Assembly (NCBI RefSeq): GCF_003719335.1
Contig: NZ_RIAS01000001.1
Location: forward strand, 372,001-436,000
Direction of reading: 5' to 3'
From: Paenibacillus amylolyticus
GTDB taxonomy: Bacteria; Bacillota; Bacilli; Paenibacillales; Paenibacillaceae
Length of the DNA: 64,000 nt
Part shown: one piece after another, positions 53,978 to 64,000 of the stretch
Numbering within the stretch: the stretch's first letter is position 1
Layout: each line of letters starts with the position of its first letter
Made by a program: the position numbers and the translations under genes
Notes under the pieces: model-generated
What the model was told of the DNA's origin: nothing
The model's database searches: none
What the model saw: only the letters and a program-made list of their open reading frames with translations

Positions 53978-55282
53978 TTATTGCTCTAACGTGTTATTCC
54001 ATACGCTTTTGCCATTCACCCATGTTTGTACCGGCCAGCCTTTTAGCTTCCAGCCTGTGAACGGTGTGTTTCTGCCTTTTGTTGCAAATGTTGCCGGGTC
54101 AACAGCCTTTTCCTGATTCAGATCGATCATCGTCAGATCGGCAGGGGCTCCTGTTTCCAGCTTGCCGGTATCCAGTCTGAATACGCGAGCCGGATCAGCC
54201 GTCATGCGTTTGACCAGGAAGTCTAAGGTCCACAATCCCGTTTCAACAAACTTGGTATAGAGCAGTGGAAAGGCTGTTTCGAATCCAACGATGCCGAATG
54301 GAGCGAGCTCCATGCCTTTTGCCTTCTCATCTTCACTGTGCGGTGCATGGTCAGTCACGATCATATCAAGCGTTCCATCCAGCAATCCTTCGATACAAGC
54401 CTGCACATCACGTGGTGAGCGCAGCGGCGGGTTCATTTTCCAATTGGCGTCCATGCCTGGGATATCTTCATCGGATAGAACAAGGTGGTGCGGACATACC
54501 TCAGCAGTCACTTTGATACCGATCGATTTCGCCAGACGAATCAGACGGACCGATTGTTCTGTGCTAACGTGGCATACATGGTAATGTACCCCTGTTGCTT
54601 CTGCAAGCAGAATGTCGCGGCCTACATGAATCGCTTCAGATTCATTCGGAATCCCTTTGATACCATGACGCTTGGAAAACTCACCTTCCGTGACATATCC
54701 GCCAACCACTAGCGAATCATCCTCGCAATGGGCAATCACGGGCATATCCATGCTGGCTGCGAGGCTCATAGCATCCTTCATCATTTGCGCGTTTTGTACA
54801 CCTACTCCGTCGTCCGTGAAGCCAATCGCACCTGCCGCTTTTAATGCGGCAAAGTCAGTCAATTCGCGGCCTAGTTCGTTTTTGGTAATCGCCGCATAGG
54901 GCAGCACTTTAACCAGATCTGCTTCCTTTGCTTTGTTCAGTACCAGTTCTACAACCTCAGGTGTATCGGTTACCGGTCTTGTATTCGGCATGCAGGCAAT
55001 GGTTGTAAAACCGCCTTGCGCAGCGGAGCGAGCTCCTGTTTCGATCGTCTCTTTATGTTCGAATCCAGGCTCGCGTAGATGCACGTGCATATCGATTAAT
55101 CCAGGGATCACCAGCTTGCCTGATGCGTCCGTTACCTGCTCTGCTGACTTCTCGGCGTTCCGTACGATTTCATCTTCCGGGCCAGCGATCGCTTTAATTT
55201 TACCTTCTTCTATAAGAATCGTTTTCCGTTCAAGTTCCCCTTGTTGATTCAAGACGTTTGCGTTTTTTATCACCTGTACCAT
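53978..55282 (-). CDS. pyrC: Dihydroorotase
   Basis: 434 residues, class-I metal-dependent enzyme. Metal-binding IDMHVHLREPGFEHKE, the HCED loop (VIAHCEDDSL), HVCHVSTEQSV and TDHAPHSEDEK. ATG at 55282. Sits between pyrB and carA in the operon. Confidence 0.96.
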   Translation of the reverse strand: MVQVIKNANVLNQQGELERKTILIEEGKIKAIAGPEDEIVRNAEKSAEQVTDASGKLVIPGLIDMHVHLREPGFEHKETIETGARSAAQGGFTTIACMPNTRPVTDTPEVVELVLNKAKEADLVKVLPYAAITKNELGRELTDFAALKAAGAIGFTDDGVGVQNAQMMKDAMSLAASMDMPVIAHCEDDSLVVGGYVTEGEFSKRHGIKGIPNESEAIHVGRDILLAEATGVHYHVCHVSTEQSVRLIRLAKSIGIKVTAEVCPHHLVLSDEDIPGMDANWKMNPPLRSPRDVQACIEGLLDGTLDMIVTDHAPHSEDEKAKGMELAPFGIVGFETAFPLLYTKFVETGLWTLDFLVKRMTADPARVFRLDTGKLETGAPADLTMIDLNQEKAVDPATFATKGRNTPFTGWKLKGWPVQTWVNGKSVWNNTLEQ

Positions 55283-55407
55283 AATTGCCCTCCGCTTCGG
55301 TTCTGTCCAGCAGGGTAGATCCGCTAGATGAATGTTTTATCGTCTACTCTCTTCGTTGGTGTGCAAGAACATCGTCTCGCCAGCCTATGAATCTATGCTA
55401 GGCCCTG

Positions 55408-57020
<1,613 letters not shown>

Positions 57021-57069
57021 TCATTATATCTGCCGCAGCAAATAAAAGATGAATCGTTCACGTTACCTT

Positions 57070-57090
57070 GCCAGTCTCACGGGACTGATT
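57070..57090 (-). promoter_or_regulatory. PyrR-binding loop (anti-antiterminator)
   Basis: On the minus strand ATCAGTCCCGTGAGACTGGC matches the family's AGUCCNGNGAGRCU loop with flanking complementary arms (CAGTC and GACTG). It overlaps the region that would otherwise form the antiterminator with the GGCAAGG arm of the attenuator. Confidence 0.88.
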
Positions 57091-57165
57091 TAAAGGTGCT
57101 ATTCATGTCGTGCATATGAGGAACCTCACAGAGTTCTGTCTCAATATGCCCGTTTGTCTTCATGA

Positions 57166-57194
57166 ATTATGACAGAAAGACAACCCTCTGTCAA
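57166..57194 (-). promoter_or_regulatory. Promoter of the pyr operon
   Basis: Minus strand: TTGACA (57189-57194), 17-bp spacer, CATAAT (57166-57171), about 75 bp before the PyrR loop. Near-consensus vegetative promoter. Confidence 0.85.
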
Positions 57195-57570
57195 CACCTC
57201 ACCATCGCAGGTGCAAATCCTCTGCTTCGTCTTATTAGAATCAGCATTTAGGCGAAAAAGCATCCATGTCACATCACATGTCATTCGTCGTTTATAATTA
57301 TACAACAAACCTGCATATTTATCCATAGACAATTACAACCTCTTTCTGATCCAAATAACACCATCTGTCCCCTATTTTCAAATTCTTCTCCTGAATCTAT
57401 GAAGACTGTGAATCAGTCTCCTTTCAATTGGGGAAAGTTTATACACACGGTCATTTATTAAACCCGCCTTTTTTCCGATATACATATAGCTTAGGGAGTA
57501 AACAACGTAAGGAAGGTGAGCCTTTCCCTCCACTGTTATAGCTCTCTTCATTATTTTGAAGGAGGACACC

Positions 57571-60246
57571 ATGCGTCACATATGGCATATTTACAAGACA
57601 GACTGGCTACATATTTTCAAAGTACCCACAGGTATATTTCTGATCATCGCAATCATATTACTGCCAGGTGTATACGACTGGGTGAATGTCAAATCCGTTT
57701 GGGACCCGTACAGTAATACACAAGGCATCAAAATCGCCGTCACTAGTGAAGACAAGGGTGCCACGGTTACGGGTACTACCATTAATATTGGCGATGAGTT
57801 AATGAATAGTTTAAGCCATAACCACAAGCTGGGATGGACATTTGTGAATCAAGCCGAAGCTAGCCGCGGTGTCCAGACCGGTGAGTATTATGCCAGCCTA
57901 CTCATTCCTGCTGATTTTTCATCACGGATTACAGGCATTGTGGATGGAAAACTGGATCGGCCTGAAGTCATATACACAGTCAATGAAAAGGTCAATGCCA
58001 TCGCTCCCAAAATAACCGGTTCGGGCGTATCCGCCATTACAACGCAGATTAATGAGAATTTTACCGAAGCCGTCAGTGAAGCCGTGCTTACCAAGCTGAA
58101 GGAGGCTGGCGTAGAGATTAATGCACAGTTGCCCACGCTACGCAAAATGGAAAGTGGCATCTTTATGCTGGAGAAAAATCTGCCTGAATTCCAGACAGCA
58201 GGTCAGAAAGTGCTCGAAGTTGACCGGGCCATGCCGGAGATTGTGAAGCAGGCACAAAAAATTGTGGAATTGGAGAAACGACTGCCTGAAATCAATGAAG
58301 CTGCTGGCTATGTACTGAAAGTACAGCAGTATTGGCCTCAGATCAAAGCCGCTGCTTCAGAGGTGGTAGCCTTGCAAGATCGAATACCAGAAATAGAGCA
58401 AGCCGTCGCCCGCATTCAAGAGGTTGATGCCAACTTTGGACAAGTTTCTGGAGTGATTCAAACTGCCCTGAATAAGACGAATCAAGCTCTTGCTATCGTA
58501 TCTGCTGCTGAACAGGATCTTTATAAAGTGTCCGAAATTTCGGATAACGCAGTGCAGTTTGCTAATGGATTGAATCAATTTGCAGGTGCCAGTCAGGAAG
58601 CCTTCCAGTCGATCACGCCAACGATTCGCCAAAATCTGCTGTTAGTGCAGCAAATAACAAACGCAGCTGGCGATATGTTCGAACAATTGAAAGGAACCGA
58701 TTGGAGTAAGTTACCGAGCGCTGATGACATCGACCGTTTTACTTCTCGTCTAGGCACTGCGGTAAAAATCGTGGACAGTATGTCCGACCTGTTCGCCAAA
58801 ATTGATGCTATACTGCCCTCTCATCCACTGGCAGCAAGGATACAGCAATTGCAAACGATATCCGAACAACTTCAGCAACAAATAAAACTGGCCGGAATCA
58901 TTAGTACAGCCTTACGGGAAAACACGATTCCGCCAGCAGAAGTTGTTGCCCGATTAAATGAAATGAATCGGAACATTAGCACGGGGATCGATCGCCTCCT
59001 AAGCACCTTTGACACTCAGATTGTTCCGGCACTCACGGACGCAACCGATCTGCTAAAGTCAGTTCTATCTACGTCAGCAAATACGCTGCAAGCAGCAAAG
59101 GAGCGTCTTCCCGACATTGCAGCAATTCTCGCTGCAGCGAAGGAGGGCATTCAATTTGGTCAAACGGAGCTGGAAACAATCCAGGGTGATCTACCCAATA
59201 TTCAGGCCAAAGTACACGAGATTTCACAAACCCTTGGCACGAAGAGTGAATCCTTTATTCGTGCTTTGAGCACGGTATCCTCTCTTATTCAGCGTGATCT
59301 GCCCAAGCTGGAGGATAAATTAAATACAGCTGCAGATTTTATTCGTAATGATCTGCCCCAGGCTGAGAAGCAAATTGGCAAAGCATCCAGCTTTGTGCAG
59401 CAACAACTGCCCGATGTGCAACAAGGCGTCCATCGCGTAGCTACTCTTGTTCGCGAGGACTTGCCAGAGCTGGAAAGTGCCATCCGCAAAGCTGCCGAGA
59501 AATTAAGAGAAGTCGAAGGCAATAATCAGTTTGCCGAGCTTGCCAAATTGCTACGGGGGGATATCGAAGAGGAAAGTGCATTCCTTGCTAGTCCAGTACA
59601 GATTAAGGAGCAACACCTATACCCCATTCCGAATTACGGTTCAGCCATGTCACCGTTCTATGCCGTATTATCACTATGGGTAGGTTCAACATTGCTAATA
59701 TCCCTACTGCGTGCGGAAGCAGAAAACCCGGAGGGGACATACCGCGGATATCAACTGTACCTCGGTCGTCTAGCGACTTTCTTAACCGTTGGTTTATTAC
59801 AGGCGATATGTGTTACAGCAGGAGACATTTGGATTCTAGGAACGTATGTCGCAGATAAATGGTTGTTTATTTTATTCGCCATGCTGGTGAGTGCCGTGTT
59901 TGTGACGATCACATATACCCTTTTATCTGTATTCGGCAATATTGGCAAAGGCATCGCCATCATCTTCATGGTGTTTCAGTTCTCCAGTTCGGGTGGTACT
60001 TTCCCGATCAGCATGACTTCGCCTTTTTTTCAGGCGTTAAATCCATTCATGCCGTTCACCTATGCTATCAGTCTGCTACGTGAAGCTGTTGGTGGTATTT
60101 TATGGTCAACAGCCATAAAGGACATCCTGTGGTTATGCCTGTTCATTGCGCTTAGTCTGATTCTTGCTCTCTTGTTAAAACGACCTTTAAGTAACTTGAC
60201 GAAACGCTCTGCTGAAAATGCGAAAAAGACGAAAATCATTGCTTGA
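57571..60246 (+). CDS. YhgE/Pip-domain membrane protein with repeated extracellular stalk
   Basis: 891 residues from ATG 57571 (AAGGAGG upstream). One N-terminal helix (GIFLIIAIILLPGVYDW) is followed by a long, helical extracellular region and six C-terminal helices of the ABC-2/YhgE type. The stalk holds repeats of about 20 residues with LPE/DLP starts (LPEFQTAGQKVLEVDRAMPE; DLPKLEDKLNTAADFIRN; QLPDVQQGVHRVATLVRE). YhgE/Pip proteins often go with type VII secretion or phage receptors; neither is seen here. Substrate unknown. Confidence 0.82.
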   Translation: MRHIWHIYKTDWLHIFKVPTGIFLIIAIILLPGVYDWVNVKSVWDPYSNTQGIKIAVTSEDKGATVTGTTINIGDELMNSLSHNHKLGWTFVNQAEASRGVQTGEYYASLLIPADFSSRITGIVDGKLDRPEVIYTVNEKVNAIAPKITGSGVSAITTQINENFTEAVSEAVLTKLKEAGVEINAQLPTLRKMESGIFMLEKNLPEFQTAGQKVLEVDRAMPEIVKQAQKIVELEKRLPEINEAAGYVLKVQQYWPQIKAAASEVVALQDRIPEIEQAVARIQEVDANFGQVSGVIQTALNKTNQALAIVSAAEQDLYKVSEISDNAVQFANGLNQFAGASQEAFQSITPTIRQNLLLVQQITNAAGDMFEQLKGTDWSKLPSADDIDRFTSRLGTAVKIVDSMSDLFAKIDAILPSHPLAARIQQLQTISEQLQQQIKLAGIISTALRENTIPPAEVVARLNEMNRNISTGIDRLLSTFDTQIVPALTDATDLLKSVLSTSANTLQAAKERLPDIAAILAAAKEGIQFGQTELETIQGDLPNIQAKVHEISQTLGTKSESFIRALSTVSSLIQRDLPKLEDKLNTAADFIRNDLPQAEKQIGKASSFVQQQLPDVQQGVHRVATLVREDLPELESAIRKAAEKLREVEGNNQFAELAKLLRGDIEEESAFLASPVQIKEQHLYPIPNYGSAMSPFYAVLSLWVGSTLLISLLRAEAENPEGTYRGYQLYLGRLATFLTVGLLQAICVTAGDIWILGTYVADKWLFILFAMLVSAVFVTITYTLLSVFGNIGKGIAIIFMVFQFSSSGGTFPISMTSPFFQALNPFMPFTYAISLLREAVGGILWSTAIKDILWLCLFIALSLILALLLKRPLSNLTKRSAENAKKTKIIA

Positions 60247-60277
60247 TTCGTTTATAAAACAGTACCTGGGCTTCGCT

Positions 60278-60315
60278 AAAAAAGGCCTCTTGAACGTGAG
60301 TTCAAGAAGCCTTTT
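60278..60315. terminator. Bidirectional terminator
   Basis: AAAGGC..CTTGAAC and GTTCAAG..GCCTTT pair with A and T runs. Shared between YhgE and the operon reading from the right. Confidence 0.85.
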
Positions 60316-60385
60316 GTGTTACTAAACATGATTTATCAAGTTCGATGTCAATTTTTCATTTCCACTTTGCTTCCGTATTTACTAC

Positions 60386-61693
60386 TCATCGCTGTGCAGA
60401 ACGTGGCTTTTCCAGCTGTTCATAAGATTGTTTAATCGTCGACAGGGTTTCGAAATGACGATAGATGTTGTTGCCCGCCGTGACGAGCAGGGATGCTACG
60501 AGAAGTCCAAGCAGTACTTTTTTACCAAACCCGGAGCGCAGACTGCTGATAAACATACCACCAAGCAGATAAAAAGCAAACAAATAATGTCCGGCATACA
60601 GGTACATGTCATATTGAAATACAGCTAACCCAAAACCAACAACGAGATGAAGCAGGAAAGCAAATATAATGTACGGCATTAACGTCCACACACTGCGCTC
60701 GCGTATACCACGAATGAAACCCGCTAGCGCAAGGAGCAAAAGAAATATACCTGTCATCTGAACATAAAGCGGATTAGAGCGGGAAAGGTCTGTGACAAAT
60801 GCAACCATACCCGGATCAAGCAAGTGCACTTGGGGAGATAACATGGGATTGATTGTCAGTAATACTAACGCTTTATAATGCGCAGCCCACTGGAAAGGTG
60901 TCGCGTAACTCGTGCCCCCATTTTGAATACCTAACAACCAGTTGCTTATCCAGCTTCGGCCGCCAAATGCAACATACTGAATCGCTGTTAACACCACAAT
61001 CATCAGCACGGCAAGTGACATGATGCCGATATATTTTTTCCAACCCGCCTTGCTGCGCCATACCTGCATATTAAAGAAAACAGCCCCGGCAAACGGCACG
61101 ATGTTGGTCGAAGTTAATCCAAAGTTAATCGTCGCAAGTAACGCATTTGGTACATAACGGACTTCCTTCTGTACACGCGAATACTGCAAGTATAGAACGG
61201 ACAGAAGAATAACAAACTGCACATACGGATACGAGTCCGGGATAAAGGCTGTAAACATCAAATACGAGCTGAACCCAAACAGCAACGCGAACAACAACGG
61301 TGTATGTGAGGATTTCGTTTCATTTTGGCTTAGAAACACAAAGACCAGAACAACTGAACCTGCATTCACAAGGGATTGTAAAATCAGAAAAAACCAATTG
61401 CCCCCCAGCAGCTTGGAAATAGCTCCGAGCGTAACCGCCAAATAAGATATTAACGGATGAATAACGGAAGAACTGTTATCTCCGTAGTACATCGAAGGGT
61501 CAAAATTAAACAGGTTAAGTGGAAATACGGTTGTATTAAACGGTGAGTATTTTCCCAGCATCTCTGCATTTTGACTGATATACATAATATAAGAACCATT
61601 CATCAAACCATAAAAAAGAGCAAAACCAGCGAACAAAACAAAAGCAGTCCAAGTCACTCTACGGTCATAAAATATGTAATCTAAAAATTTCAT
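60386..61693 (-). CDS. Polytopic membrane protein, possible GT-C glycosyltransferase
   Basis: 435 residues with about 11 hydrophobic helices and an extracellular loop after the first (NAEMLGKYSPFNTTVFPLNL, FDPSMYYGDNSSSVIHP). Short cytosolic tail ending EKPRSAQR. The look fits a GT-C polyprenyl-phosphate-dependent glycosyltransferase, but the usual acidic motif is not clear. Last gene of an operon with a UbiA enzyme and small transporters, which favours this role. Confidence 0.6.
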   Translation of the reverse strand: MKFLDYIFYDRRVTWTAFVLFAGFALFYGLMNGSYIMYISQNAEMLGKYSPFNTTVFPLNLFNFDPSMYYGDNSSSVIHPLISYLAVTLGAISKLLGGNWFFLILQSLVNAGSVVLVFVFLSQNETKSSHTPLLFALLFGFSSYLMFTAFIPDSYPYVQFVILLSVLYLQYSRVQKEVRYVPNALLATINFGLTSTNIVPFAGAVFFNMQVWRSKAGWKKYIGIMSLAVLMIVVLTAIQYVAFGGRSWISNWLLGIQNGGTSYATPFQWAAHYKALVLLTINPMLSPQVHLLDPGMVAFVTDLSRSNPLYVQMTGIFLLLLALAGFIRGIRERSVWTLMPYIIFAFLLHLVVGFGLAVFQYDMYLYAGHYLFAFYLLGGMFISSLRSGFGKKVLLGLLVASLLVTAGNNIYRHFETLSTIKQSYEQLEKPRSAQR

Positions 61694-61743
61694 GCGTTCA
61701 CATCCAATATTTAATGATAAAGATTAGAAATATAAAATTCGGT

Positions 61744-62064
61744 CTAGAGTACAAGCAGGCATAGTCCGCCCATTATACAGACAACGCCGATCCACCGCAT
61801 TGGCCCTACCGTCTCCTTAAAAGCCCACCTTGCAATAATAAGCGTCCAGACATAGGTTAAAGCGTTCGCAGGCAACACCACAGTTAATGGGAGAAACTTC
61901 AGTAACACTATGTTAAGCAGTGCACCCATTCCATAAAAACCAAGTCCGATCAGCACATGCAGTCGTTTACGACTCGTTGCGTAATATTTCAACCCGGCTC
62001 CGCCCATTGCGCCGCATAGGGTCATCACGATTAACACAGCAATCATCCAACTATCGATCCACAC
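61744..62064 (-). CDS. Small four-helix SMR/ArnE-ArnF-like transporter (B)
   Basis: 106 residues, four helices, with VVLPANALTYVWTLIIARWAFKE, the pattern of EamA/SMR and ArnE/F-type half transporters. These work as heterodimers to flip lipid-linked sugars. GTG start; it overlaps the partner gene by 14 nt. Confidence 0.78.
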   Translation of the reverse strand: MWIDSWMIAVLIVMTLCGAMGGAGLKYYATSRKRLHVLIGLGFYGMGALLNIVLLKFLPLTVVLPANALTYVWTLIIARWAFKETVGPMRWIGVVCIMGGLCLLVL

Positions 62065-62380
62065 TGGTTAATGTCACCCCGATTCCCAGGAGCACAACAG
62101 CCGCGAGCTTTTGTACCGTAATTTCTTCACCAAGCAAGAAATATCCGTAGATTAGGGCAAAAACATAACTGGCACACATGAGCGGATAGGCCACCGAGAG
62201 CTTTTCGCGCGCGAATGCCTTAATCATCAAAATGGCTCCCATGCCGTAACATAGAAAACCCACACCCATGTAGATCCACTCCGTCAATCCCCACTTCCAG
62301 AACAGCTGCCCGGTCGCCGTCAGGAATGCAGAAACCAGCATCAACCATTTGCCGGTGTGACGTGAACTTATTTCCCCCAC
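62051..62380 (-). CDS. Small four-helix SMR/ArnE-ArnF-like transporter (A)
   Basis: 109 residues, four helices, with SVAYPLMCASYVFALIYGYF and LLGEEITVQKLAAVVLLGIG. GTG start after GGAGG. Overlaps the HAD gene by 13 nt and transporter B by 14 nt. The paired overlap argues for a heterodimer. Confidence 0.78.
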   Translation of the reverse strand: MGEISSRHTGKWLMLVSAFLTATGQLFWKWGLTEWIYMGVGFLCYGMGAILMIKAFAREKLSVAYPLMCASYVFALIYGYFLLGEEITVQKLAAVVLLGIGVTLTSVDR

Positions 62381-63000
62381 GTTAACGCCTCCATCTCAGG
62401 CACACGTTTATTTACAAAATATCGCTGACGCACAAGCTGCATGACGGGAAGATCCGATAAAGAATCGGAATACGAGCAGGATTGCTCATAATCAATTTCC
62501 ATGTTTTTCTCAGCCAAATAAGCTTGAATCCGGCGTACCTTTTCTTCTCCCTTACAATTGGCACCTTCAATGGTGCAGGTATAACCATTCTCATGCCGAA
62601 CAAGTTCGGTTCCGATCACATGATCGACCCAAGGGAAGGTTTTGAAATACTTCATATACGCATGCGGAGAAGCCGTTACGAGCAAGACATGATATCCAGC
62701 TTCTTTCCGATGTTGCATCTCGACACTAGCCTCCGTAAATATCGAAGTTCGCAGGTGGGTATCGAAAAAATGCTCCAGGTCTTTTTCAGACATACGTTTG
62801 ATTTCTTGAAAATAGGAATGCTTAACCCGTTCAACCGTCATAAAGCCCGCTTTGAATAGGAGGGTATGAAATGCGATGACAGGCAAACGCCATACCTGCC
62901 AAGGATAACGGCGCATACCGTAAAATACAAATTGGAACATGGAATCACTGCGTATAATCGTTTTATCAATATCAAAGATCGCAACCTTCGTTCGTTTCAC
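62368..63000 (-). CDS. HAD-IB phosphatase (phosphoserine-phosphatase-like)
   Basis: 210 residues. Motifs: DIDKT (Asp10, Asp12), T/S in VTASPHAYM, Lys in ANCKGEEKVRRIQ, and YSDSLSDLP. Cytosolic. In this cluster a likely substrate is the 5-phosphate of a polyprenyl-phospho-ribose, which must be removed before export. That is inferred from position. Confidence 0.85.
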   Translation of the reverse strand: MKRTKVAIFDIDKTIIRSDSMFQFVFYGMRRYPWQVWRLPVIAFHTLLFKAGFMTVERVKHSYFQEIKRMSEKDLEHFFDTHLRTSIFTEASVEMQHRKEAGYHVLLVTASPHAYMKYFKTFPWVDHVIGTELVRHENGYTCTIEGANCKGEEKVRRIQAYLAEKNMEIDYEQSCSYSDSLSDLPVMQLVRQRYFVNKRVPEMEALTWGK

Positions 63001-63033
63001 CCTGATCCCCCTCTGTATTAAATCTCTCTATTA

Positions 63034-63951
63034 TCATTCGAAAATGGCAAAGATCGTAATGACACTAACCACGTACAAGATGACTGTGATCAAAATAGGC
63101 TTGTCCTCAAATAAAACACGGTCTGGTGAGCCGCCTTGATTTTTCATATGGATCAGATACAAATAGCGGAACATGCCATAGATTACCAACGGAATCGTCC
63201 ACATCAGATGAATGGTTCGATCCGACGTAAAGGTGAAGAGAGAATAACTAATGATCGTTGCAGTCGTCACAATCGTATTGAATTGATCCAGCAACGTAAT
63301 GGAGTAGTTATCCAGCACTTTCCGATGTGATCCTGTGTTTCCTTCCAGCAACGTAAGCTCGTTTCTTCGTTTACCAATCGCAAGGAACAGCGATAACAAC
63401 ATCGTACAAATCAGAAACCAAGGGGTGAACGGGACATGGATCAATACACCACCGGCAATTGCACGAAGCACAAAGCCCGCCGCAATGGTCATCATATCCA
63501 GAATAACAAGATGTTTCAGCACAAAAGAATAAGATACGTTCAGCAAGAAATACACAATGCACAAAATACCGAATAACGGATTCATCACGAAAGCTACTCC
63601 CAGGGAAAAAACAAGGAGAGCCATTCCGAATAATATTGCATGTGTAGGATTGACCTGCCCGGAAGCGATTGGACGGAACTGCTTGGTCGGATGTTGCCTA
63701 TCCCGTTCCCGATCGACATAGTCGTTCAGTATATACACACAACCTGCAACAAGGCTAAACAACAGAAAGCCAATCCCTGTTGAAACAATCGTCTCCGTTC
63801 GGATTTCCTCAAATGAAAATAACAATGCTGCAAATAACAGCAAATTTTTAGTCCACTGCTTAGGCCTTAGTAATTTAAACAAACCAGAAATGGTTCCAGC
63901 ATTGCCTACAGCAGAAGACGCGGTATCTTGCCGTGATGAAAACAATAGCAA
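63034..63951 (-). CDS. UbiA-family prenyltransferase, decaprenyl-phosphate phosphoribosyltransferase-like
   Basis: 305 residues, polytopic. The signature NDYVDRERDRQHPTKQFRPI (NDxxDxxxD plus HPTKxxRPIASG) is characteristic of DPPR synthases (mycobacterial Rv3806c type), which join PRPP to polyprenyl phosphate. LLRPKQWTKNLLLFAALLF is the typical start. TTG 63951 or TTG 63945. First visible gene of the operon; the window ends 49 bp upstream. Confidence 0.82.
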   Translation of the reverse strand: MLLFSSRQDTASSAVGNAGTISGLFKLLRPKQWTKNLLLFAALLFSFEEIRTETIVSTGIGFLLFSLVAGCVYILNDYVDRERDRQHPTKQFRPIASGQVNPTHAILFGMALLVFSLGVAFVMNPLFGILCIVYFLLNVSYSFVLKHLVILDMMTIAAGFVLRAIAGGVLIHVPFTPWFLICTMLLSLFLAIGKRRNELTLLEGNTGSHRKVLDNYSITLLDQFNTIVTTATIISYSLFTFTSDRTIHLMWTIPLVIYGMFRYLYLIHMKNQGGSPDRVLFEDKPILITVILYVVSVITIFAIFE

Positions 63952-64000
63952 TAACTCCCTTCAACAATTCTAACGAATTAGTCTATACAAATAACGTAAA

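Overview
The window looks like chromosome from a Paenibacillus-type, spore-forming Firmicute. The evidence is low-to-mid GC, strong GGAGG ribosome sites, frequent TTG/GTG starts, YjcZ-type small proteins, a NucB-like nuclease, a PyrR-controlled pyr operon and Bacillus-type LexA and Fur boxes. The genus is inferred from gene content, not from a search.

Region by region. (1) 1-7990: one arm of a temperate-phage-like element ending at the 3' end of a tRNA-Val gene. It carries an integrase, an ImmA-like peptidase, a cI/Cro-type regulator pair with three shared operators, an excisionase-like protein, ParB, an ORF6C protein, and a RepO-like initiator (with iterons inside its gene) followed by a DnaI-type helicase loader that runs off the left edge. 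(2) 8-14.6 kb: small chromosomal genes, including a lipoprotein, GNAT, DUF3892, an SOS-controlled pair under LexA boxes, DUF3889, Mn-catalase, and orphan DUF5071 and barstar-type immunity-like genes. (3) 14.8-28.3 kb: an ABC exporter, a Fur-controlled FecCD permease pair, a dead glycerophosphodiesterase, LOG protein, uracil-DNA glycosylase, PatB with a divergent XRE regulator, and a 973-aa M16C peptidase. (4) 28.3-31.5 kb: an AT-rich accessory patch next to tRNA-Leu with a two-gene unit (PUA/EVE-like protein plus PD-(D/E)XK-like nuclease) and a decayed tRNA-Leu-like sequence. (5) 31.7-40.1 kb: small and membrane proteins, NucB, a LOV histidine kinase, a methyltransferase-TPR protein, and tRNA-Ile2 and tRNA-fMet. 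(6) 40.2-47.5 kb: a five-gene MacAB-like operon with two ATPases, one fused to an AbrB-like tail, and a sugar-type binding lipoprotein. (7) 47.8-57.2 kb: pyrR-B-C-carA-carB-pyrF-E with promoter, PyrR-binding loop and attenuator. (8) 57.5-64 kb: a YhgE/Pip protein, then an operon of a UbiA-family phosphoribosyl-polyprenol synthase-like enzyme, a HAD phosphatase, two small SMR/Arn-like transporters and a polytopic protein.

The most interesting candidates for undescribed biology are the possible polyprenyl-phosphate-pentose export and glycosylation operon at the right edge, the PUA/EVE-like plus nuclease pair, and the ABC operon with the AbrB-tailed ATPase. All three functions are inferred from motifs and gene order.
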